Of a stretch of DNA of 21,627 nt, positions 15,470 to 21,506 are shown piece after piece. Position 1 is the first letter of the stretch, and every line of letters starts with the position of its first letter. Source of the stretch: Acidilobaceae archaeon (GTDB lineage: Archaea; Thermoproteota; Thermoprotei_A; Sulfolobales; Acidilobaceae). The DNA lies in the NCBI GenBank assembly GCA_026985435.1, contig JALSQL010000002.1:1-21627 (forward strand), given 5' to 3'. Under the pieces are notes generated by a model. The model saw only the letters and a list, made by a program, of their open reading frames with translations. It did not search any database and was not told where the DNA came from. The position numbers and the translations under genes were made by a program.

Positions 15470-15553
15470 AGCGGCGCATCCCCCAGGGGGCAGGCGTGGG
15501 GGTGGCCAGCGCTATGCGCAGGCGCCTGGAGGCGCACAGTCTCGGGCGGGTCG

Positions 15554-15563
15554 AGTATATACT
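15554..15563. promoter_or_regulatory. Palindromic TATA element between hemA and CbiX-like gene
   Basis: AGTATATACT is a perfect 10-bp palindrome and the only AT-rich stretch in the 136-nt divergent region. It can act as box A on both strands. It predicts a minus-strand start near 15532 (hemA leader about 60 nt) and a plus-strand start near 15585 (leader 20-35 nt). Known archaeal promoter spacing supports the role; direction would depend on flanking BRE sequences. Confidence 0.6.
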
Positions 15564-15605
15564 GAGTCGTACCATGCGTGAACCCTCCACGCAAGCCCGC
15601 CAGCG

Positions 15606-16253
15606 ATGGGTGCCCACCAGATGGGCGGCGCCTGGGTGGTGCTAGCATACCACAGGCCCGGCAGCCCCCGGGGGGTAGCCCACGTCGAGTCGATGGCCTC
15701 GAGACTGTCGGCCAGGCTAGGGGTGGCCGTCAGGGCCGAGGAGATCGAGGAAGCGCCAGCCGCCTGCAGGGAGGGCGGGCTGGTGGCGGCGCTCCTCCCG
15801 GCTAGGGGCGGCCACCTGGCCTCGCTGGAGTCAGAGGCGGCCGCGAGGGGGTGCAGGCTAGCGGGCCCCGTGCCGGCCCGGGTACTGGCAGCCTACTTGG
15901 CCGAGGCTGCGAGGCTCGGGGGGCGGGGGTGCGGTGGCAGGGTCTACCTGGCCTACTGGAGGGCCAAGCGGTACACGAGGCTCCAGGAGGCGGACCTCGC
16001 TAGGGCGGCCCGCCTGGCCGAGAGCGAGGCCGGCCTGAGGGTGGGGCTGGCGGCCTACGAGCCGCCGCTACCCCCCAGACCCCCGCTCGGGGGCGCGTGC
16101 GCCGCTGTGGCGTCCATGCTGCCAGGGCGGCTGCCGGGGATTCTAGCAGCCGCTGGCTGGCGGGTTATCGGGGAGTACGTGCTGGCCAGCGTGGCTGCCA
16201 GGAGGGTTGTGGAGGAGTGGGTGGCCCTCGAGGCCGGGAGGCTGGCCCGCTAG
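15606..16253 (+). CDS. CbiX-like two-domain chelatase, putative sirohydrochlorin chelatase
   Basis: A 215-residue protein that resembles a divergent sirohydrochlorin chelatase. The first half starts WVVLAYHRPGSP (9-20; His where CbiX has its first metal ligand) and has LVAALLPARGGHL (54-66; His65 matching the second ligand). The second half repeats the pattern, with RVYLAYWRAKRY and AAVASMLPGRLPGIL, but neither histidine is kept. This suggests an internal duplication with one degenerate copy. In this setting it probably inserts Fe into sirohydrochlorin, giving siroheme for AhbAB. Uroporphyrinogen-III synthase, a poorly conserved two-domain protein missing from the cluster, is a weaker alternative. 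ATG 15606 is used; ATG 15621 has the better upstream GGGTG. The stop shares CTAG with the convergent dehydrogenase. Confidence 0.6.
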   Translation: MGAHQMGGAWVVLAYHRPGSPRGVAHVESMASRLSARLGVAVRAEEIEEAPAACREGGLVAALLPARGGHLASLESEAAARGCRLAGPVPARVLAAYLAEAARLGGRGCGGRVYLAYWRAKRYTRLQEADLARAARLAESEAGLRVGLAAYEPPLPPRPPLGGACAAVASMLPGRLPGILAAAGWRVIGEYVLASVAARRVVEEWVALEAGRLAR

Positions 16254-16918
16254 CTCTTAACCCCGAGGGCCGTGGAGGCGATGGCCAGCGCCCTCCTGAG
16301 CGCCTCGTCTACCAGGCCATCCCGGGCTAGGCGCCTGTACTCGGGGTCCTCGGCCACCATGAAGTAGATGGGGAGCCTCCTCTTGGGGTCGGGCTCGACG
16401 GACTTCAGCCACTCCTTGAGCTTGGCCATGGTGTGTGCTATCGTGTAGAGCTCGGCATCGCCCTCCAGGGTCTCGGCGCACCTCTCGAGGGCGAGCCTAG
16501 CCGCCACCCCGGCCCTCCCCAGGCTGGTTACCGCTACGGTGATCCCCAGCCGCTCGATGCGCCTGTGGAAGGGCACCATCACGTTGCCCCTGCCAGCCTC
16601 CGTGGCGTCGTTAACGAGCTTCCCCAGCTCCAGTGCGAGGGCCGACGCCGCCCTGTTGACCTCGGGGTCGCTCGTGGCGACCACAACCAGGTCGGCCCAG
16701 GCGATGAGGCCCCGCAGCTCCCGGGCGTCCCTCAGGTCAGCCCTGACGAGCTCCACCTCCCCGCCCGCCGCGGCCCTCCTTAGCTCCTCGGAGAACTCCA
16801 GCGCCGCGACCCTAACCCTAGCCCCGCCACTAGCGAACTGGAGAGCCCTCCTCCCGCCGACGCTGCCCCCGCCCAGCACGAGCACGCGGAGCCCCGAAAC
16901 CCTCAACACCAGGGGCAT
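16250..16918 (-). CDS. sirC: Precorrin-2 dehydrogenase (CysG N-terminal/Met8-like)
   Basis: NAD-dependent oxidation of precorrin-2 to sirohydrochlorin, the step before iron insertion. From ATG 16918 the protein is 222 residues. It starts MPLVLRVSGLRVLVLGGGSV with a Rossmann glycine motif (16-23), continues VVVATSDPEVNRA (78-90) and LVNDATEAG with Asp104, the residue essential in CysG/Met8 enzymes, then TVAVTSLGRAG (127-137). It lacks the C-terminal SUMT methyltransferase domain of full CysG, so precorrin-2 must come from another gene. The frame extends upstream to 17077, but that part overlaps ahbC and is low-complexity. It begins 8 nt after ahbC and is the last gene of the ahb run. Confidence 0.88.
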   Translation of the reverse strand: MPLVLRVSGLRVLVLGGGSVGGRRALQFASGGARVRVAALEFSEELRRAAAGGEVELVRADLRDARELRGLIAWADLVVVATSDPEVNRAASALALELGKLVNDATEAGRGNVMVPFHRRIERLGITVAVTSLGRAGVAARLALERCAETLEGDAELYTIAHTMAKLKEWLKSVEPDPKRRLPIYFMVAEDPEYRRLARDGLVDEALRRALAIASTALGVKS

Positions 16919-16926
16919 CCAGCCGC

Positions 16927-18108
16927 CTAGAGGAGCCCCTCTATCCCCCACCTCGACGCCACCTCGCCCGGGTCGATAATGCACGTGGGGTCGTCGCCCC
17001 AGAAGTCCCCGGTTAGGGCTAGCGCCCGGTTGCGGCTGCCGCCGCCGCAGATCCTCCTGAAGGGGCATGACCCGCACCTGGGGCCGCGAAGGCGCTCGTG
17101 AATACTGAGGAACGGCCTGAGGCGGGGGTTTGAGGGGGCTAGTATCTCGCCCAGGCTCTGGCGCCGGAGGTCGCCTATCACGTAGTAGTCCATGAACTGG
17201 CAGGGCCTCACCGTGCCGTCGGGGTATATGCTAACCGTCTTCCTGCCACAGTCGCCCTGGGCGTGCAGCAGCCTGAGCAGGTCAATGAACTCCTCCCTCG
17301 ACCGTGCCAGTTTGTCCGCGATGTAGATCCCAGCGTAGTTCATCCTGACCAGCAGGATCTCCACGACGCCCCGGTACTCCCTAGCCTTCTCCAGGAGATC
17401 GTCGACCAGCTGCTTCACGTCCTCGGGCCTAGGGAGCTGGCCCGCCGCCTCCCGGCCCCTGCCGATTGTGTCTAGGAGGTAGACGCTCACGCGTGTGAGG
17501 CCGAGCTTCGCGGCGAAGTCAACCATGCTGGGGATCTCGCGGATGTTCCACGAGGTAGCCGTAACCCTGAGGCCTGTCGGGATGCCTGCCTCGATGCTCG
17601 CCCTCATGCCGCGCACGGCGGCCTCCCAGGCCCCGGGGACCCCCCGGAACCTGTCGTGAGCCCTAGGGTCTAAGCTATCCAGACTCACGCCCACATAGGA
17701 GAACCCCAGCCCCCTCAGCCTCCCAGCGGTCTCACCGTCTATGAGCGTCCCGTTGGTGCTGAGGCTCAGCCTTACTCCCCCCGAGGCCGCGAGGGCCTCG
17801 GCGGCGGCCCAGAACTTCCCGGTGACGAGGGGCTCCCCGCCTGTGAAGACGACCAGGGGGATCCCGTGGGCCGCGATCTGGCGGGCCACCCGGGTGACCC
17901 CCTCTAGGTCGAGCTCCGGCCTGGCGGCGTCGGGGGAGGCGGATATGTAGCAGTGCTCGCAGCGGAGGTTGCACTTGTACGTGATATTCCAGAATACGAC
18001 GGGGCGGTACTCGCTGGTGAAGCGGCTGGGCCTGCCGCGCCCGTAGGGGCCCTTGATGCGGCCCGAGACAGTGGGCTCGAGGCCCGCCATAACGCTCAGG
18101 GGCACCAT
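16927..18108 (-). CDS. ahbC: Radical SAM Fe-coproporphyrin III synthase (AhbC)
   Basis: Removes the C2 and C7 acetate chains of 12,18-didecarboxysiroheme to give Fe-coproporphyrin III. The 393-residue protein has the radical-SAM cluster motif CNLRCEHC (Cys46, Cys50, Cys53), GGEP (90-93), and a C-terminal cysteine set CGSCPFRRIC (345, 348, 354) plus Cys376 in a SPASM-like region, with NYAGIYIADKLA in between. The radical SAM class is certain. AhbC rather than NirJ or a peptide-modifying SPASM enzyme is inferred from AhbD, AhbAB and precorrin-2 dehydrogenase in the same run. ATG 18108 has GGGGTG seven bases upstream and lies 24 nt after ahbAB. Confidence 0.85.
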   Translation of the reverse strand: MVPLSVMAGLEPTVSGRIKGPYGRGRPSRFTSEYRPVVFWNITYKCNLRCEHCYISASPDAARPELDLEGVTRVARQIAAHGIPLVVFTGGEPLVTGKFWAAAEALAASGGVRLSLSTNGTLIDGETAGRLRGLGFSYVGVSLDSLDPRAHDRFRGVPGAWEAAVRGMRASIEAGIPTGLRVTATSWNIREIPSMVDFAAKLGLTRVSVYLLDTIGRGREAAGQLPRPEDVKQLVDDLLEKAREYRGVVEILLVRMNYAGIYIADKLARSREEFIDLLRLLHAQGDCGRKTVSIYPDGTVRPCQFMDYYVIGDLRRQSLGEILAPSNPRLRPFLSIHERLRGPRCGSCPFRRICGGGSRNRALALTGDFWGDDPTCIIDPGEVASRWGIEGLL

Positions 18109-18132
18109 AGCTCTGCACCCCGGTGGGGCTGG

Positions 18133-19134
18133 CTAGCGTACAACGCCCGGCTTGAGGTCGGCCAGGCTGCGGATTACCATGAGGCTCCGCGGCCTGCAGG
18201 TCGACTCCGCGTGCCTAACAGCCTCGGCGAGCTTCTCCCGGCTCACGGCGTGGACCATGAAGTAGCACGTGTGCCTCCAGGCTCCGGGGGGCACGGACTC
18301 GCGTAGGACCACGTGAGTCGAGTACGGCAGCCCCGCGGCGCAGCTGCAGAGGCCCTCCTCGCCCGAGCTGGGAGGCTCCATCACGACCATGCCGTTCTCG
18401 GGGAAGCCGGCCCTATGGCCGTCGAGGGCGGCGCCGGGGTCGCCTAGCACGCCGGCCTCCAGCATGACGCGGGCAGCCTCGACGACTTCGTCCTCGCTCA
18501 TCCCGTGGGCGGCGGCGATCCTCCGGTAGGGCCTAGCCTCGAGCGGGAGAACCCTGAGGGCCCTGGCCAGGCTCGCAGGGTAGCCCAGCTCCTCCGGCCT
18601 CGGCGGTGAGGGGTGGACTGCCGGGTAGGGGCCGGACCTGCTTATCCCCTCTAGCAGGTCATACTTCACGCTGAGCTTCAGGGTCCTCCGGCTGTAGAGT
18701 ATGACGTAGTCCAGGCCCAGCCTGGACGCCAGGGTTGCAGTGTGCCTCTCGAGCTCGCCCCTAGAGCCCCTCTTGACCACGACCCACACATCGTAGTATG
18801 GGTGGTCCCTCAGGTAGACGTGGGTCGCCAGGGGGTCGGACCTGTACTCGGCCGCTAGCGCCTCCAGCTTGCGCTTGTCGCCCCCAGTGGAGTACGCCAC
18901 TAGGGCCGCCACCTTGCCCGTGCTCCTGTAGTTGAGGTAGAAGCCGACCCTCTTCAGCACGCCTAGCCTCGATAGCTCCCTTAGCGTGGAGACAAGCCTA
19001 TCTGGCTCGACGCCTAGACGGTGGGCTACATCGCAGTAGGGGGTCGGCGTCAGGGGGAAACGATACTGGAGCTCCATGAGCGCCTCGACTGCGAGCCCGC
19101 CGAGCCTGGCTACGAGGGACGCCACGGAGGGCAC
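18133..19134 (-). CDS. ahbAB: Fused siroheme decarboxylase AhbA-AhbB
   Basis: Decarboxylates the C12 and C18 acetates of siroheme. At 333 residues it is about twice one subunit and contains two Lrp/AsnC-like modules. Module 1 (about 15-165) has LQYRFPLTPTPYCDVAHRLG, VLKRVGFYLN and ATHVYLRDHPYYDVW. Module 2 (about 185-325) has LPLEARPYRRIAAAHGMSED, HRAGFPENGMVVMEPP and YSTHVVLRE then HTCYFMVHA. Both keep the PY-x-x-(V/I)A and THV-x-LR patterns of AhbA/AhbB/NirD/NirL. A proline-rich linker (PAVHPSPPRP, 171-180) joins them. The GTG at 19134 is 4 nt after the ahbD stop. NirDL-type fusions are known in heme d1 synthesis; here AhbC and AhbD argue for heme b. Confidence 0.85.
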   Translation of the reverse strand: MPSVASLVARLGGLAVEALMELQYRFPLTPTPYCDVAHRLGVEPDRLVSTLRELSRLGVLKRVGFYLNYRSTGKVAALVAYSTGGDKRKLEALAAEYRSDPLATHVYLRDHPYYDVWVVVKRGSRGELERHTATLASRLGLDYVILYSRRTLKLSVKYDLLEGISRSGPYPAVHPSPPRPEELGYPASLARALRVLPLEARPYRRIAAAHGMSEDEVVEAARVMLEAGVLGDPGAALDGHRAGFPENGMVVMEPPSSGEEGLCSCAAGLPYSTHVVLRESVPPGAWRHTCYFMVHAVSREKLAEAVRHAESTCRPRSLMVIRSLADLKPGVVR

Positions 19135-19137
19135 CCC

Positions 19138-20373
19138 CTACGCGGACCCCCCAGCGGCTGGGGCGGCCTTTGGCAGCGGCAGGCGGAGGCCCGCCTTGGC
19201 GAGGAGCGCCGAGTAGCCGCCGGGCCTGTAGGGGCATGCGGGGTCCTCGGCTAGGACGTCGCCGTGGTAAGCGTATGCCCGGGCCCTGCTGCCGCCGCAG
19301 ACGTCTCGGAACTCGCAGACGCCGCACCTACCCTTGAAGGAGCCGTGGCGCAGCATTCGGAACAGTGTGCTGCCCCGGTATATCTCGCGGAGGCTCTTGA
19401 CTCGAATGTTGCCAGCTGGCACGGGTAGGAAACCGCTGGGGTAAACGTTGCCCTTGTAGTCTATGAACACTATCCCGCGCCCATCCCTAGTGGCGACAGT
19501 GTGAGCGCCAGGCTCCGCGCCCCCCGGCGGCTCGCCCAGCAGCTGGCGGAGGCGGCTGGTGAGCGCCCTGTAGAGACTGCCCAGGCTCGAGTCGAGCTCC
19601 TCGACGAGGTCAGGGCGGCCGGCCTCCTCGAGGAGCCGCCTGACAATCGCCACCCTCCTAAACATTGGCCCCTCAGTGGTCCTAACCTTCAAGCCGTACT
19701 TGCTGGCCTCGTAGAGGAAGTGGGATACGTCCTCCCACTCCTCGGGAGTGAGATCCATAGAGCGGCCCGCACGCCCCGTGGGGACGAGGTAGAAGACCTC
19801 CCAAACCCTGATTCCGAGGTCCAGCAGGAGCTTCACCATATCGGGCAGGCCGCTGACGGTCTCGCGCATCACGACAGTGTTAACTTGAACCCTAACCCCG
19901 GCATCCCGGAACCACTCGAGCGCCCTGATGGTTCTCCTCCACGTGCCGGGGATGCCCCTTATGGTGTCGTGGACCTCCGGGTAGGGGCTGTCCAGGCTTA
20001 GGCTCACGGCCGACACGCCGCGCCGCGCCATCTCCCTGGCGACGTCCCTGGTCAGGAGCGGCGTCACGGAGGGGGCGACAGCCAGCCTGACGCCCTGGGA
20101 TACCGCGTGGTCTACGAGGGTCCAGAAGTCCCTGCGCATGAGGGCGTCGCCGCCGGTCAGGACTAGTATCGGGGACGGGCGCCCGAAGGAGGCGACCTCA
20201 TCTATCAGCCTGAGGCCCTCCTCGGTGGTGAGCTCGCCTGGCAGAGCGCTGGTTATAGCCTCGGCCCTGCAGTGCTTGCACTTGAGCAGGCAGGCCTTAG
20301 TGGTCTCCCAGAACACTATCAGCGGCTTCTCGTCGTATGGCCACGCGCCGTGGGATACGGGCTCTCCACCCAA
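19138..20373 (-). CDS. ahbD: Radical SAM heme synthase (AhbD)
   Basis: Oxidatively decarboxylates the two propionates of Fe-coproporphyrin III to vinyl groups, giving heme b. The 411-residue protein has CLLKCKHC (Cys28, Cys32, Cys35), VLTGGDALMRRDF (71-83, Asp in place of the usual GGE), the segment YPSGFLPVPAGNI, and C-terminal cysteines CGVCEFRDVC (350, 353, 359) plus Cys380 before PYRPGG, which would bind a second cluster. This tail, with GGSRARAYA, is typical of AhbD and related proteins. The start appears to be TTG 20373, the only reasonable codon before the conserved WPYDEKPLIVFWETT. It leads the ahbD-ahbAB-ahbC-precorrin-2 dehydrogenase run; no clear TATA box is seen upstream. Confidence 0.85.
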   Translation of the reverse strand: MGGEPVSHGAWPYDEKPLIVFWETTKACLLKCKHCRAEAITSALPGELTTEEGLRLIDEVASFGRPSPILVLTGGDALMRRDFWTLVDHAVSQGVRLAVAPSVTPLLTRDVAREMARRGVSAVSLSLDSPYPEVHDTIRGIPGTWRRTIRALEWFRDAGVRVQVNTVVMRETVSGLPDMVKLLLDLGIRVWEVFYLVPTGRAGRSMDLTPEEWEDVSHFLYEASKYGLKVRTTEGPMFRRVAIVRRLLEEAGRPDLVEELDSSLGSLYRALTSRLRQLLGEPPGGAEPGAHTVATRDGRGIVFIDYKGNVYPSGFLPVPAGNIRVKSLREIYRGSTLFRMLRHGSFKGRCGVCEFRDVCGGSRARAYAYHGDVLAEDPACPYRPGGYSALLAKAGLRLPLPKAAPAAGGSA

Positions 20374-20408
20374 GACGCTAGCACACCCGGGAGGCTACAC
20401 CATCGGAG

Positions 20409-20427
20409 GCCAGGGCCTTAGCCTGGC
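20409..20427 (-). repeat. Small inverted repeat between nuclease-like gene and ahbD
   Basis: GCCAGG, a 7-nt loop and CCTGGC form a perfect 6-bp stem in the 123-nt gap between 20497 and the ahbD start at 20373. It could mark the end of the upstream transcript, but there is no T-rich run. Chance formation in GC-rich DNA is possible. Confidence 0.3.
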
Positions 20428-20496
20428 GCACTTCCGGGCACTGACAGCGAAACCCAGAGTATGTAGGGGACAGGACACACCACAACACGCGGGGCC

Positions 20497-20739
20497 TCAC
20501 AGCTTCAGTACCTCAACACCCCACCTCCTAGCGTAGGCCTCAACATCGCCTCCAACCCACACGCCAGCGAGGACTGGGATGACCCTGCCACGCGCAAAAG
20601 CCGACCTGGCGACACTCTCAGCCAGCCCGGCCAGCTTGACAACATCGCTCAGCCTGGGCTTGGACTTCACCTCTAAGACGAGAGTATATTCATCGTCACC
20701 CCTCTGAGCGTAGGCTATCATAATCAACTTCTCTATCAT
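20497..20739 (-). CDS. C-terminal fragment of split PD-(D/E)XK-like protein
   Basis: An 80-codon frame starting at ATG 20739 and overlapping the upstream fragment by 44 nt in a different frame. YTLVLEVKSKP (about 18-28) resembles the E-x-K half of a PD-(D/E)XK nuclease core, followed by VARSAFARGRVIPVLAGVWVGGDVEAYARRWGVEVLKL. The latter matches the strand-helix ending of the archaeal coiled-coil nuclease-like families (DUF3782-type). The catalytic Asp candidate (REVD) is in the other fragment. Read together they form one protein interrupted by a single-base frameshift around 20715-20735. It could be a decayed gene, a sequencing error, or a recoded gene; independent translation of this fragment seems less likely. 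Confidence 0.6.
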   Translation of the reverse strand: MIEKLIMIAYAQRGDDEYTLVLEVKSKPRLSDVVKLAGLAESVARSAFARGRVIPVLAGVWVGGDVEAYARRWGVEVLKL

Positions 20740-21289
20740 CTATAATGACATTGCGCCTGTAGTCTAAAATCCTATACCCCCGCCTCTCAAACTCTTGGAG
20801 CGCGAGCCTTGAGAGGGATGCCTCTGCGAGTGCCCCGATCTTATTCTCAACCCTCTCCACGCTCTCACCTAGCTCGGCGAGTGTAGCCTCAATGCCTGCA
20901 AGCCTAGCCTGGAGACGCGAAACGGTATCATCTAGAATATCAAAGCGCCTCTCTTGGGAACTCCATAGTTCATTAACCCTATTCTCAACCCTCTCCACGC
21001 TCTCGCTCAGCATAGCCAACGCATTCTCCATATTCTTAATCCTGGCGTCGAACCTCGATACAGCCTGGTTCAGGCTGGATATCCGCCTCTCCTGGGAGTC
21101 CTTCAGGTCGCTAGCCAGCTCCCTCAGCTCCCCCACGATATCCTCTAAGGACGAGATCTTTCCTATTAAATAGGCGAGTACCTCGTAGGCTTCGGGGCTG
21201 TGGATGCGCAGCTCTTCTAGTATTTTACGTACCCTATATGCCTCCTCGTCGCGCCCTTCACGGAAGAGGGCCAAGGTTCCCCGTACCAA
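20696..21289 (-). CDS. N-terminal coiled-coil fragment of split PD-(D/E)XK-like protein
   Basis: A 197-residue frame from TTG 21289. It has an N-terminal helical region (about 1-45), then a long coiled coil (about 45-140) made of two copies of a 46-residue unit: SQERRISSLNQAVSRFDARI...SESVERVENRV and SQERRFDILDDTVSRLQARL...GESVERVENKI. It ends LQEFERRGYRILDYRRN, IIDDREVD, after which the frame goes out of register (YDSLRSEG, stop). The family is archaeal, often in multiple copies, with a C-terminal PD-(D/E)XK-like domain; function unknown. The DNA is visibly more AT-rich than its neighbours. A strong TATA box at 21311-21323 places transcription about 2 nt before the TTG, supporting a leaderless start. 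Confidence 0.65.
   Translation of the reverse strand: MVRGTLALFREGRDEEAYRVRKILEELRIHSPEAYEVLAYLIGKISSLEDIVGELRELASDLKDSQERRISSLNQAVSRFDARIKNMENALAMLSESVERVENRVNELWSSQERRFDILDDTVSRLQARLAGIEATLAELGESVERVENKIGALAEASLSRLALQEFERRGYRILDYRRNVIIDDREVDYDSLRSEG
20843..21004. repeat. Direct repeat within coiled-coil gene (138-nt period)
   Basis: The same 24 bases occur at 20843-20866 and 20981-21004, starting ATTCTCAACC and ending CCACGCTCTC. The 138-nt spacing is exactly 46 codons. They encode the SESVERVENRV and GESVERVENKI ends of the two coiled-coil units, indicating an in-frame tandem duplication. Confidence 0.85.
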
Positions 21290-21310
21290 CCCTAGGCCAT
21301 GCGCGGCGTC

Positions 21311-21323
21311 CCTTAATATAATG
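21311..21323 (-). promoter_or_regulatory. TATA box for coiled-coil/nuclease-like gene
   Basis: The minus strand reads CATTATATTAAGG, the clearest TATA element in the window. Its centre lies about 27 nt before 21291, two bases from the TTG start at 21289, consistent with leaderless transcription. Confidence 0.6.
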
Positions 21324-21431
21324 GGGTCTCTGGCGCCTCCGGGGTCCGTGGGCTGGAGGATCTGGGTGCCGGGCGCACACGCGCAAGCCCCAGGGCGGCC
21401 GCCGTGTGAGCCACGCGCCTACGGGGCCTGC

Positions 21432-21464
21432 AGGCGGCGTTTGTACCCGTAATTGCCGCCGCCT
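21432..21464. repeat. 8-bp perfect inverted repeat in right intergenic region
   Basis: AGGCGGCG and CGCCGCCT flank a 17-nt AT-richer spacer. The second arm is followed by TAAAGCGGC, allowing a competing hairpin with GCCGC. It lies in about 217 bases (21290-21506) without a recognised gene. It may be an operator, an RNA hairpin or chance; no tRNA-like T-loop or C/D box motif was found. Confidence 0.35.
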
Positions 21465-21506
21465 AAAGCGGCTGGCGGCCCCGGCTCGGGCTTCCCGGGT
21501 TGCGGT

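Noticed and set aside
16927..17077. Upstream extension of precorrin-2 dehydrogenase
   Set aside because: It overlaps ahbC and is Arg/Gly/Pro-rich; the family N-terminus starts at ATG 16918, right after the ahbC stop.
18133..19134. Lrp/AsnC-type transcription regulator reading of the fused protein
   Set aside because: The Lrp-like fold is present, but the THV-x-LR and PY motifs and position between ahbD and ahbC fit siroheme decarboxylase.
16927..20373. Radical SAM pair as a peptide-modification (RiPP) system
   Set aside because: No small precursor peptide gene was seen between or beside them, and the siroheme decarboxylase and precorrin-2 dehydrogenase neighbours fit the Ahb heme pathway.
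21290..21506. Possible tRNA or C/D box RNA in the right gap
   Set aside because: No GTTCRAAYC-like T-loop, acceptor-stem pairing, or C/D box pair could be found on either strand.
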